From Okeania hirsuta (GTDB lineage Bacteria; Cyanobacteriota; Cyanobacteriia; Cyanobacteriales; Microcoleaceae): a stretch of 48,217 nucleotides of DNA. Location: NCBI RefSeq assembly GCF_003838195.1, contig NZ_RCBY01000034.1:1-48217 (forward strand), in the 5' to 3' direction. This document shows positions 26,821 through 35,900 of the stretch, piece after piece; within the stretch, counting starts at the first letter, position 1; each line of letters opens with the position of its first letter. A program made the translations under genes and the position numbers. The notes beneath the pieces were generated by a model. It saw only the letters and a program-made list of their open reading frames with translations. It made no database searches and was not told the DNA's origin.

Positions 26821-28073
26821 AATTTTCCAATTCCGTCATCATAGTTTCCACTTTTTCTTTACCTTCAGAATTATTCTGTTTCTCAAACAATTTTAATGCC
26901 CTTTCAAAAGACTTTCTGGCTTCTCGAACGCGCTCTCGACGGTGAAGAGCTAACCCCATTTTATAATGAGCATCTGCACGATCGGGATTTTTCTTAATTA
27001 CTTGCCGAAACATAATTATTGCTTGTAAATAATCCTGGCTTTCTAAAAGTATCTCTGCTGCCGCAAACTTAGCCTCCACTAGATCGGGATTAGCATAAGC
27101 AGCTCTTTGATAAAATTTCAAAGCAGCTTGAGGATTATTTTGCGCTTTATAAATTTCCGCAATTTGAAACTGAATCTCTCCATTTCGAGGTCCTAGACGA
27201 GAAGCTACTTCTAGAGTAGCTAAACCACCATTAATATCTCCAGTAGATAATAAAGCAGTTCCTAACTTGATTTGCACTCCTGGATCTCTCGGTGATAATC
27301 TAACAGCTTCTCGAAGTGCTTCTAATGCTTCAGGAAAACGTTCCTGTTTCAGTAATGTTAAACCCATTGAGGCATAAGCTTCAGCATTATTAGAATTAGA
27401 TTGAATTGCTACTTGATATGCAATGATCGCCTCATTGTATTTAACGTTCCTGTTTCAGTAATGTTAAACCCATTGAGGCATAAGCTTCAGCATTATTAGA
27501 ATTAGATTGAATTGCTACTTGATATGCAATGATCGCCTCATTGTATTTCTCTAGACGAAACAATGCAGCACCTAATCCTAAATGAGCATTAACATTATTG
27601 CGGTCAAGTAAAGAAGCACGGCGATAAGCTTCAACTGCGGCCTGATAGTTTTCTAACTTAGCCATACTATATCCCAAACCATATTGAAAATCTGCTTTAT
27701 GAGGCTCAATAGCGATCGCCTGTTGATAAAACTGACTTGCAGCTTGAAAATTTCCTTGGAGTGCTTCTAAATAGGCAATACCAGAATATATTTGTGCATT
27801 TTTTGGGTCTAAACGTGCTGCCTGTTGATATATTGTGATAGCTTTTTGGTATTTACCTGCATCCGCTAGCGCTCTTCCCTGGCGTAGTAGTTTGTCTAAG
27901 TTAGAACTCACGGATTGATTTTGAGCCAATAATTTGACCCCACAGCCAGGATAAATGTAGGTCTTTATGCCAGATGTTTTTTGACAAGCAACCCCATAGG
28001 CAACAGAAGGAATAGTGGCTGTTATTATGGCCACTACTAAACTACTAAATATTGATACTGTTTTTTTGTACAC
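26819..28073 (-). pseudogene. Secreted TPR protein split by a perfect 106-bp tandem duplication
   Basis: Two frames, 28073-27441 (210 residues) and 27367-26819 (182 residues), are parts of one TPR protein. The first has a signal peptide (MYKKTVSIFSSLVVAIITATIPSVAYG) and about four TPRs; the second continues with about five more (ALREAVRLSPRDPGVQIKLG, AIIMFRQVIKKNPDRADAHY). The segment 27337-27442 is repeated exactly at 27443-27548. Since 106 is not a multiple of 3, the frame is shifted. Removing one copy restores a protein of 382 residues joined at YASMGLTLLKQERFPEAL. The role is probably periplasmic or lumenal protein interaction. The duplication is either very recent or an assembly artefact. 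Confidence 0.88.
27337..27548. repeat. Perfect tandem duplication, 2 x 106 bp
   Basis: Units 27337-27442 and 27443-27548 show no mismatch by eye. They lie inside the TPR gene and cause its frameshift. Confidence 0.92.
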
Positions 28074-28991
28074 GGCCAGTCTGAAATATTAAATGTTCAT
28101 AGAAATTATTAATCATATCACCGCTTTGAAAAACTTAAGACAGGGAAATATTTTTCCTACTATTACCTCTGTTGGTGCGCTACCAGGTGCGTCTGTCGCG
28201 CCCCGCGGGGTCGCACCGCTGTTCCCTGTGGCCTATTCCCTGGCATAAAAAAGAAAATAAACCCATCTCCTGTCCCCCCACTATCGAAACTTATTGACAT
28301 AAACTTTGACCTTTCTTAGAAAATATTCACGAAATTAAACTTGTAGAAGGCTATGTTTTCCATTAATATGAGTGTTACTCCGGCAGAGTGGACTGTGTTG
28401 CCAGTTTCTACCTCATCCTGCGCATTATAGAATTTCAATCTGTTCATCAAATCAAACCTCTTGCTGACAAACTCTTCCCACTGGTAGCTTATTGTAGGGC
28501 AATGAATCGTCAATATGGCCTCAGACTCAACAACGCTTTGTCGATTATCACTACTCCTCAAGAGGCGATACGGCTGATGCCATGCTCTGCGAAAACTTGG
28601 TTTGAACCTAATGAAGTGATGAAATATTGGCACCAGTGGCCTATTTTTGGCAATTACAGAATGTAGTATAACTTGCTAATTTTGTAGGCTTTGTTAAGCT
28701 GGGTTTAAGGGTATAACTACTTCGGAAGAAAAATCTATTAATCCTCCTGCCTAATCAAGGATAAAACAGTGTATTTATTCTATGTGGTTTTTACCGGGAT
28801 TTATTTCTCAACCCACTGAAAACTTACCTAGAAAATTGTCTGGAATAGCTACACAAAAGCTCTTAGTAAACAAGCTGTTCCATATCTCTTTTTTGTGCTG
28901 AACTATTAGTCTATTTCTAGACATCAATTAAATTAAACCATGCTTAATTTTTTGCTTGTGATTTACCTAGTAACTTTACTAAATAAGGACA
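28074..28991. other. Long spacer without a confident gene
   Basis: A GC-rich hairpin (GGTGCG at 28186 to CGCACC at 28217, around the palindrome CCCCGCGGGG at 28201-28210) stands out from AT-rich surroundings. A plus-strand frame (28388-28666, 92 residues, GTG start, ending EVMKYWHQWPIFGNYRM) has a protein-like composition but no recognised family, and a minus-strand frame overlaps it. It may be gene debris. Nothing is seen in 28690-28990. Confidence 0.4.
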
Positions 28992-29345
28992 ATGAACATG
29001 AATCACCAACTCAGTCTAGTGCTTCAAAATGACAAAAATATTCAAAAATTAGGTTGTATTAGCGCTGTACATAATCCTAAAGATACTAATCATTTGGAAC
29101 GCCGACAACAACAACGTGCTATTAGTTTATCGATGATGAAAGTTGCCATAATTTATGGTAATAGACAATTTAGTTATGGGGCAGTCACTTATACTTTGAC
29201 TGATAAGAATTTATGCAGAACTCCTTATAAAAGGTTTATAGATGTGCTGCGAGGATTGCGAGTTGTTTGTGTTCATGGATTTCCAGAACCTAAAATTATG
29301 ACTGCTTATTGGCATAATAAAACGAAGCGAAAAGTTCATAGATAG
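28992..29345 (+). CDS. DUF4258-domain small protein
   Basis: A 117-residue protein. The core HLERRQQQRAISLSMMKVAIIYG, then FSYGAVTYTLTDK, RFIDVLRGLRVVCVHGFPEPKIMTAYW and a basic tail (HNKTKRKVHR) match the DUF4258 layout (a conserved HxxxR(x)nRxIS helix and an ITAY-type strand). This fold resembles RelE-like toxins and the related RNase families, so a toxin-like role is possible; no antitoxin gene is adjacent. AAGGAC lies upstream. The ATG at 28998 (third residue) is better spaced from it than the one at 28992. A repeat-rich spacer follows. Confidence 0.75.
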   Translation: MNMNHQLSLVLQNDKNIQKLGCISAVHNPKDTNHLERRQQQRAISLSMMKVAIIYGNRQFSYGAVTYTLTDKNLCRTPYKRFIDVLRGLRVVCVHGFPEPKIMTAYWHNKTKRKVHR

Positions 29346-29465
29346 ATGTTGATATATTGCTAATTTATGAGCTTAAAAAGTTTACATTCATTCAGCAAAC
29401 TTACCTTACTCAACCCAACTCACTACTATTTTATGTAGGCTAAAATGTTGGGTGAGAAAATTATT

Positions 29466-29503
29466 TATAGCAGAAGGAAGAAGGAAGAAGGAAGAAGGAA
29501 AAA
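29466..29503 (+). repeat. Heptamer tract (GGAAGAA)4
   Basis: Same unit as in the M1 copy at 7087-7140. Confidence 0.8.
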
Positions 29504-29526
29504 TATTACGTTATTTACTCCTTATT

Positions 29527-29811
29527 ATATCAAATCAGGTTAATTGCACATAGAATCCGCTTATATAATATCTGTTTATAATTCTATTATTACTTCAATA
29601 CTAGACATCTCCGCAAAAGAGGGAGTAGGGATATTGCATGCAACGTCCGTACAGGGAAATAATTGATAAATAAGAGTATGATAATTGATTTGATTTTTTA
29701 TTATTGGAGATGTCTATTTAATCTCCCATTTTCCCCTCCTGGGAGGGGGAGGGGCGAAGGGTGGGTCTCCTACTCTCAACTATATAATAAGTGTTCAACC
29801 GGATTTGATAT
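29527..29811. repeat. Family M3 element carrying a nested M2 element
   Basis: The outer ends ATATCAAATCAGGTTAAT and GTTCAACCGGATTTGATAT are inverted copies. Inside lie a complete M2 element (29602-29716), a 28-bp palindrome within that (29625-29652) and a CCCCTCCTGGGAGGGG block (29733-29748). Without M2 the outer element would be about 170 bp, close to the 172-bp copy at 26406. Confidence 0.7.
29602..29716. repeat. Inverted-repeat element family M2, copy 2 (nested)
   Basis: A 115-bp element with ends TAGACATCTCC and GGAGATGTCTA. Where copy 1 has a GGGAGTA tandem tract, this copy has one unit joined to the GTAGGGA..GTCCGTAC palindrome. Confidence 0.88.
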
Positions 29812-29829
29812 TACTTCTTCGTTCTGTCA

Positions 29830-29943
29830 TATAGCAATGTGCGCTGGCATATTTACAAATTACAGGAACTGTCTAATAGCTAAAAGTCTTATATTATTGG
29901 CAATTATTCCCCCTATTCCCTGTTGCCTGCGCGTAGCGCTATA
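29830..29943. repeat. Element family M6 (TATAGCAATGTGCGC ... GCGCGTAGCGCTATA), copy 1
   Basis: A 114-bp element. The same sequence recurs at 37203-37332 (GCTGGCATATTTACAAATT, AATAGCTAAAAGTCTTATAT). Its end abuts the stop codon of the minus-strand hydratase gene (29944). Confidence 0.8.
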
Positions 29944-30864
29944 CTATTCAAACTTCACAAATATTTCTACGGTTTCATTTGGAGTTAAACCTGTATATTG
30001 AGCGCGGATAGTAGTATTTGATTTAATAGTAAAAAAATTTGTAATACTCCCCAAAGAAAGTAAATCCCCTTTTTTTAATTGTTTACCTTCTGCTTGTAAA
30101 GAATTTTTAATCCAGAGAACAACATTTAGTGGATTACCTAATAAAGAACTGCTATTTCCTGATACTAATACTTTACCAGTTTCATCTAAAATTTCTAGGT
30201 TTAGATTCTTTAAACGATTTTCCCATTCATCAGTATCTGTTAAAGGAATAGGATTACCTAAAACTCCAGCTCTTGCCCCAACATTAATAGCTAAAAGAGT
30301 AGGTGCATCTAATTTTACATCTTGACTATAAACCAAATCTGGTAATTCAATAAATGGTATTACTGCATCAAGATATTTCAAAGTTTCTCTAGGAGTTTTA
30401 GCATTATTAATTTCTGCACTTCCAACTCTAACAATTAAATCACCTTCGCCTATTGGACGACTGCCAAATTTAGCTGGAATAACAGCACCACTTTCGAGGA
30501 ACATTTTTTCGAGTAAAGCACCTCGCAAAGGCTGAGAAACATTAAAACGTTGTTGAGCATTTGGATTAGTTAATCCTGCTTTGTAGCCAACTATTTCACC
30601 TAAATTTTTACTAATTTCTGTTATAAATTGCTTTTGAATTTGTTTTGCTTGAGGAATAGTTAAGGTTGTTGCAGTGTCAACAGGAGTTTTTGTCAGGTAA
30701 TTTTCTACAAGATTTTTTACTAGCTGAGAATCACTATTTTGAGTAACTATAGATGTAGAATTTTTATCCGATACTTCTGTTTCCGATGATGTTTTTGATG
30801 TTTCAAAAGTGCAGGCTGAAAGTAAGGAGATTAAGAGTAAAATAAGATATTTAGATATGTGCAT
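29944..30864 (-). CDS. 2-keto-4-pentenoate hydratase-like lipoprotein
   Basis: A 306-residue protein. The N-terminus MHISKYLILLLISLLSACTF is a lipoprotein signal with lipobox LSAC (C18), so the mature protein is membrane-tethered, probably periplasmic. A Ser/Thr-rich linker follows. The domain from about residue 50 on matches the 2-keto-4-pentenoate hydratase/fumarylacetoacetase-like fold: TIPQAKQIQKQF, EIVGYKAGLTNP, LRGALLEKMFLESG, IEAE-type metal region AVIPFIELPDL, and NPLNVVLWIKNSLQAEGKQLKKGDLLSLGS. The usual members are cytosolic enzymes of meta-cleavage pathways, so an exported lipoprotein form is unusual; activity is not established. A mobile repeat ends exactly at the stop codon. The pentapeptide fusion gene ends 33 bp upstream on the same strand. 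Confidence 0.85.
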   Translation of the reverse strand: MHISKYLILLLISLLSACTFETSKTSSETEVSDKNSTSIVTQNSDSQLVKNLVENYLTKTPVDTATTLTIPQAKQIQKQFITEISKNLGEIVGYKAGLTNPNAQQRFNVSQPLRGALLEKMFLESGAVIPAKFGSRPIGEGDLIVRVGSAEINNAKTPRETLKYLDAVIPFIELPDLVYSQDVKLDAPTLLAINVGARAGVLGNPIPLTDTDEWENRLKNLNLEILDETGKVLVSGNSSSLLGNPLNVVLWIKNSLQAEGKQLKKGDLLSLGSITNFFTIKSNTTIRAQYTGLTPNETVEIFVKFE

Positions 30865-30897
30865 AATTTTTAGTTTTTAATAAGGTTTTGTCAGTCT

Positions 30898-32451
30898 TTA
30901 CTCCCATTGAGAACAATCAGGAAGATTTTCAGGGTCGGAATCTTTATCTTGTTCAATTTCCTTTATTCTCTCTTGTTTAGCTTGCTTATCTTCAGGAATC
31001 CATTGAAATTCAAATCTTCTAGTGTCTATTAATTTTTCAGATATTGTGTCGATATTGTCTTCAAATAGTGTGTCTATATTGTTTTCTTGTATTGTACTCT
31101 TTACATAAGTTGCTTCTTTCCAATTGCAGGCTAATTTTATTTGTGCATTACGGAGGTTTTTGGCATTAAAAAGGTAAGCTCCACGGAGGTTAGCTCCATC
31201 AAGGTTAGCTGAATCGAAGTCAGCTTCACTAAGGTTAACTCCACCAAGGTTAGCTTTAGTGAACTTAATTCCAATCATGTTAGCTCCATTGAGGTTAGCT
31301 CCATTGAGGTAAGCTTCATTGAGCTCAGCTCCAATGAAGAAAACTTTACTGAGGTTAGCTAAAACCAGGTTAGCTTTAGTCAGTTTAACCCTACTGAGTG
31401 TAGCTTCACTGAGGTCAGCTTGAAATAGTCTAGCTCCACTGAGGTTAGCGTCATGGAGATTAGTTTTATTAAGTTTTAGACCAGATAAAGAAAATCCTTC
31501 ATTATTTAATCGTTCTACTGCAGCTGTCACAACCCCAGATTTATCGCTTTGACCTTCATTAATAATACTCCAGCTAGAAAAATGTCTTTGTTCTTTTCGT
31601 TCTTCACGCCCCGTGAACCAGCTCACTAAACTAACAATAAGAGTAATATTGGCAAGCAAACCAACAACATTTAAAATTGCGAAATTTGTTAACAAATAGT
31701 CTATATCTTCTACAAATTTCTCAATAGCAGTTGTTTCCCACCAATCTGCAAAACGTCTGATTGGTCTGGTTTGTTTTTCAGGAGTTTCTTTTTCAGGAGA
31801 TTGAACGTCTTGAGGAGAAGAAATATATTGTTGTTTCGGATTTTCTATTCCTTCCTCTTCAATATTTATTTTTTCTGGGAAAACTACATTTTCGTACAAT
31901 AAAGAAGTAGTAAATTCAAAATTAATGCTTTCTAATTTAAGCGAAAATTCCTGTTGACTATCAGCTATTTCCTCAAGAGAATAAGTAGTAAGTTCCCATT
32001 TATTTTTTTCATTAATTTGATAGTATTCAATACATATCTTTTCTGAGTCAATAAGAACATATTCTTTGAGACTTTCTATCTGACGATAATATTGGAATTT
32101 TTGAGCGCGGTCGAAATTTTCTGTACTTGATGATCAAACTTCTACAATTAAACAGGGATAATAGATAATATTTCTAGATTTTGTGTCTCGTGGATCGCAA
32201 CTTACAACTACATCGGGGTAGAAAAAGGAACCATTGCTGGAAACTGCGACTTTAGTATCTGCGATTTGCACTCTACAACCTTTTCCTTGCAGGTGACTTT
32301 TTAAAGCAGACGCTAAGTTGAGAGCAATGTCATTATGAGAAAGAGTTTCTCTAGTCATCCCGTAGACTTTGGCATTGATATATTCATATTTTACGGGTTG
32401 CTCTTCTTCCCATGCTAGATATTCTTCTGGAGTCATCTTTTCAGTTACCAA
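30898..32451 (-). pseudogene. Uma2 nuclease - membrane segment - pentapeptide-repeat fusion, broken by one TGA
   Basis: A single frame of 518 codons. Residues 1-105 are an Uma2 N-terminus (MTPEEYLAWEEEQPVKYEYI, FYPDVVVSCDPRD, CLIVEV). TGA at 32134-32136 then interrupts, where homologues read VEVLS. The frame continues SSSTENFDRAQKFQYYRQIESLKEYVLID.. to LYENVVF, the normal Uma2 C-terminus. It then runs on through a linker (SPEKETPEKQTRPIRRFADWWET), a membrane helix (NVVGLLANITLIVSLVSWF), and about 120 residues of pentapeptide repeats (DANLSGARLFQADLSEATL). There is no ATG between the TGA and the repeats, so the back half was not a separate gene. Uma2 is a PD-(D/E)XK-type putative nuclease. Confidence 0.8.
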
Positions 32452-32483
32452 GGAAAATTAATTGTGTTCCCTTAATTTAGCAG

Positions 32484-32511
32484 GTCGGGACGTTGGATGC
32501 AACTTCCCTAC
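32484..32511. repeat. 28-bp palindromic repeat, copy 4
   Basis: GGTCGGGACGTTGGATGCAA then CTTCCCTACC, just upstream of the Uma2 fusion start (minus strand). Confidence 0.7.
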
Positions 32512-32610
32512 CGGAAAATGATGTACAAGGTAAATAGTGAAAACCTTGTAGTGCGGGCATCTTGCCCACTATATGATCTGATTACAGCGGGAAGCGCTGT
32601 AATTCTATTT

Positions 32611-34146
32611 TCACAACCGACAAGACTTACGTTCGCGGGTTTCTTCCACATTTTGCCAACCATAAGAAAAATGACTAATAGAATTAATTTGAGGAGTTGC
32701 TCTTCTAATAGCTTGCATTTGGATCTCCAAGGAAGGGCGACCAGTAACAGGTTGTCCCCAAACTCCAGCGATCGCCGGAATAACTGCTACCCCATTTGGT
32801 GCCATACTTACCACTCTCTGCACTTTTGAAACAATACAATTGGGGTTGCGATCGCCACAAGTTCCATAAGACATGGGATGCCATTCCATTGAAGCTGGAA
32901 ATTGATCCCAAGGTTGGAGTCGAGAGTCAAACCCATTATCGCGTACTCTTTTGTTACCACCAGGGAAAAATACAGCACCAGCAGAAAGACCTTTTTGTTT
33001 CACTGGTTTAGTCGCCATTTTGAGAAAGTCAAGTATTCCTTGAGCTGCATGAGCAACACTCAATTCCCAAACTTGTCGTCCCGAACCTCCTTTCGGTAGT
33101 CTACCAGTAGCAGATTCAGTAGTAGCAGGTGAAAAGAAATTTTGCCACTTAGGAGTTTGCTTGTAAGAAACCGCAGAAATATCTCCAGAAGTTACATATC
33201 CTTTGTCTAAAAATCTTGTGAGTAATTCCTTTCCTGCTTCATTTTTCGCCCGTTGCAATAGAACTTTCCTAGAAGCTTCACCATAAACCCATAAATCTTT
33301 TACTTCATCCGCTACAGAGTCTGGTCCTACTCCACGCAAATAACGAACGTAGTCGAATAAAACACCTTGAGGTTGACGTTTGAGTACCTCATTAATCATA
33401 ACTGCATAATCTTGACGTGCTTCTGGACTATAAGGGTCAATAAAAGTATGAAAAGCATGACTTGCACCTAACTGGTCGTGCAAACTCGTATTGTCTGGAA
33501 TCACATCAAGGGTTGTTTGACCTTTACCATTGCGAGCTAAAGCTTGTTGGCGGTTGGGTAGTTGAGAGTAAGTATAGCCAAAGTTGATGGTAAATACCCA
33601 AGCATAAGCTCGCAAACCGCGATCGCCTGCTTTTTTGAGACTCTCAGCTAATAGATCGACATTTTCATAACCAGGGACGCGCAGTACAGACGGCCAAACT
33701 GTGGGGTTATTTGCTGCGGGAAGAAGTACTTGTCCATCATAAAAAGCTTCTATGTAAACTTGATTGTAGCCTTTATTAACTACATGGTCGAGTATTCTGT
33801 CGATTTCTCCTGGTCTAGCATCACAAGGATATAGTCGCAACCATATGCCTTGAGTTCTTGGCCAGTTTCTTAGGCGACAGTTGTTTACTTCTCTACCGTG
33901 TTGAATCAAGATATCTTGATATTGTTTTTCTACTTCTTTATTTCCTGTTAAGACTGCTTGACGTAAGTTTTCTTTTGTAGCGATCGCTTCTGGTGACAAC
34001 CGACAATAATTATCTGTTTGTGCTTGAGCTGGTTGCTGATACCAAAATAATGGGTTTGCTACTAGGCAAAATAAAGTGCCTAATATACTATTATATAAGG
34101 TTTTTTTTGCTTTAATTTTTTTGTGTGAAGTATAATTTTTGTTCAT
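32611..34146 (-). CDS. Secreted glycoside-hydrolase-like TIM-barrel protein (GHL10-type)
   Basis: A 511-residue protein from the ATG at 34146; an upstream TTG at 34176 is unlikely. It has a signal peptide (about residues 13-35, SILGTLFCLVANPLFWYQQPAQAQ, Ala-x-Ala cleavage). The body is a barrel: GIWLRLYPCDARPGEIDRILDHV, YNQVYIEAFYDGQVLLPA, LRAYAWVFTINFGYTYSQL, HTFIDPYSPEARQDYAVMINEVLKRQPQGVLFDYVRYLRGVG and, near the end, ASMEWHPMSYGTCGD. The LFDYVRY motif parallels the HFDDYFY strand of the GHL10 protein at 10423. It is a conserved cyanobacterial secreted protein; a glycan substrate is likely but unknown. It is convergent with nothing, and a repeat-rich spacer separates it from psb27. Confidence 0.82.
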   Translation of the reverse strand: MNKNYTSHKKIKAKKTLYNSILGTLFCLVANPLFWYQQPAQAQTDNYCRLSPEAIATKENLRQAVLTGNKEVEKQYQDILIQHGREVNNCRLRNWPRTQGIWLRLYPCDARPGEIDRILDHVVNKGYNQVYIEAFYDGQVLLPAANNPTVWPSVLRVPGYENVDLLAESLKKAGDRGLRAYAWVFTINFGYTYSQLPNRQQALARNGKGQTTLDVIPDNTSLHDQLGASHAFHTFIDPYSPEARQDYAVMINEVLKRQPQGVLFDYVRYLRGVGPDSVADEVKDLWVYGEASRKVLLQRAKNEAGKELLTRFLDKGYVTSGDISAVSYKQTPKWQNFFSPATTESATGRLPKGGSGRQVWELSVAHAAQGILDFLKMATKPVKQKGLSAGAVFFPGGNKRVRDNGFDSRLQPWDQFPASMEWHPMSYGTCGDRNPNCIVSKVQRVVSMAPNGVAVIPAIAGVWGQPVTGRPSLEIQMQAIRRATPQINSISHFSYGWQNVEETRERKSCRL

Positions 34147-35342
34147 AACAATAATTAAATTTATTTCCTCATACAAATAAACAGAATAACACCTAATATC
34201 ATGTCTCTTTGAATAACCACAATAAAAAATTTAGGGAGTAGGGAGCAGTAGGGAACAAGGGGAAATTTGTTTGCGCAGAATTCCGCACCGAAAAAATATT
34301 CTCGCCTACAGAGAAGAACATTTTTACCCTTGGCTAATTAATAAGACTTGATATAATTATTGATTAGCTATTCGGTCAATACCTAGTCTTTCAGTATAGT
34401 TTAAGAATAAATTGTATAGCGCTACGCAAATAAATAGTGCGCGGACATTCGTTTATTTCCTACTCCCTGCTCCCTACTCCCTTTTCACTCAAATTTGATT
34501 GTCAAACACCAAAGAACCTACTGCTAAGTAGGTAGGTCTAATTAAACGTTAAAAAAATTGTCGGGGCGGGTTTAACCAAAAGCTTTGACGTAAAGTACTT
34601 TTGAGTTCTAAAAACCCGCCTTCTAATATTGCGTTTATTTATGCTCACCTAAGATTGACAAAAAAAATTCGGATTATAGTTACCCGAATTTATACAGCTA
34701 CTAAGAAAAAACTGAGGAATTGATGATTTTTTCACCTTCTTTGTAAGACAAATTAAAATTAGTCGAATACCTACAACCTATTTTGTACTAAATAATAGGA
34801 GGTAGGATATAGTTATAACTACAATAATTTGAATTAATACTCTTTCATTGATTTTAGAAATTGAAAATCTTAACTATGATGACTATCATCTCATAGTCTA
34901 TGGGAAGTTCATCAGTTCAATGAAAAGAACCTCTAAATATCACCTCACATTTTTGTTCAAATTTTGTCTCAGTTTTTGTGTTTTTTTCAGCAATTATTTT
35001 TCTGTTATTTCCAGTTCTATAGCATTCTTAAATTATTGGTCAAAAATCCAGAATTGTATAGACAAAAAAATGTCAGTTATTAACCCCTTTTCCTTATTTC
35101 TAAATTCCCAAATATTTTCTGCACAACTTAAATATAACTGCCATATTTCTAGAGGTATAAAAAATATTTTCTTTAGTTAAAAGGCAAAGAGATAATTGCT
35201 AAAGTAAGAATTAATATAGTGTTTCTCAGACTTAGTTTAAGATACACTTATTTTCCCTATTTGATTTTTCCTTTTCTCTAAAACCAGTAACTTTGTACTT
35301 CAACAGTATGGTAATTGCGATAATCATAATTTAATCTGACAA
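34147..35342. other. Long non-coding spacer
   Basis: Contains GGGAGTAGGGAGCAGTAGGGA and TACTCCCTGCTCCCTACTCCC tracts (about 34231 and 34469), an AGCGCTACGCAAATAAATAG repeat (about 34418) also seen near 38815, and the element at 34525-34653. A frame at 34848-35180 has only a TTG start and a low-complexity Phe/Ser-rich product, and is not accepted as a gene. Confidence 0.5.
34525..34653 (+). repeat. Mobile repeat family M9 (hairpin GGCGGGTTT..AAACCCGCC), copy 1
   Basis: TAAGTAGGTAGGTCTAATTAA to TGCTCACCTAAG. The internal inverted pair GGGCGGGTTTAACC / CTAAAAACCCGCCT forms a hairpin. The second copy, at 47444-47572, interrupts one of two direct repeats, which shows it moves. Confidence 0.8.
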
Positions 35343-35741
35343 TTACGCTCCCCGACTTAAAGCAAGTTCTACTTGTCTAAATTCTTGATTTAAACGCTTC
35401 TTCAATTTTTCAGGCACAGGACGATTTGGATAAGAACTATAATGCCCTGCTAAAGAATTAAGAGCAGTTCGCATAGTAGTAAATGAAGGTAAATTCGATA
35501 CAGAATTATCACGTCGGTAGCGAGAGGCATAATCATTAATTGTTTGACGTGCTATTGCTTGAGCTTCCGCCTTACTTTCTGTATTCTCTGGTAACTCAAT
35601 AGCTGTTTTTAAGGTATTTATTAAAGCTAATGTGTCTTCTTGATAATTTCCAGTTAAAGTTGCGGGATTATTAGAACAGCCCATCAAACCTATTACACAA
35701 ACTAAAACTAAGGCTAGTACACGAGAAATAAAACGTTTCAT
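35343..35741 (-). CDS. psb27: Photosystem II assembly lipoprotein Psb27
   Basis: A 132-residue protein. It has a lipoprotein signal with lipobox GLMGC (C22), then the four-helix Psb27 domain: NYQEDTLALINTLKTAIELP, EAQAIARQTINDYASRYRRD, LPSFTTMRTALNSLAGHYSSYPNRPVPEKLKKRLNQEFRQVELAL. Psb27 binds the CP43 lumenal face of inactive PSII assembly or repair intermediates in the thylakoid lumen and keeps the oxygen-evolving cluster from loading too early. Length and motifs are typical. It is monocistronic. It lies 160 bp from the recF stop on the same strand, but the two are functionally unrelated. Confidence 0.95.
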   Translation of the reverse strand: MKRFISRVLALVLVCVIGLMGCSNNPATLTGNYQEDTLALINTLKTAIELPENTESKAEAQAIARQTINDYASRYRRDNSVSNLPSFTTMRTALNSLAGHYSSYPNRPVPEKLKKRLNQEFRQVELALSRGA

Positions 35742-35900
35742 AGAACTTTGTTTGCTATGGTGGCTAATTCGTTATTGATTATTTCATAGTATAGTCTAGC
35801 TCAATTTGAAATTTTAGTGTAGCTATATATCAAAAAAATATCTGTCTACTACAGTTTTTGATTTTTGTCAAATGTCAATTGTTTGACCACGATCAAATAA

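Noticed and set aside
28992-29345. A diversity-generating retroelement or RT target
   Set aside because: No reverse transcriptase, no TR/VR pair with adenine-biased changes; the protein fits DUF4258 instead.
34848-35180. A 110-residue plus-strand frame
   Set aside because: Only a TTG start, Phe/Ser/Lys-rich low-complexity product and no homology that I recognise.
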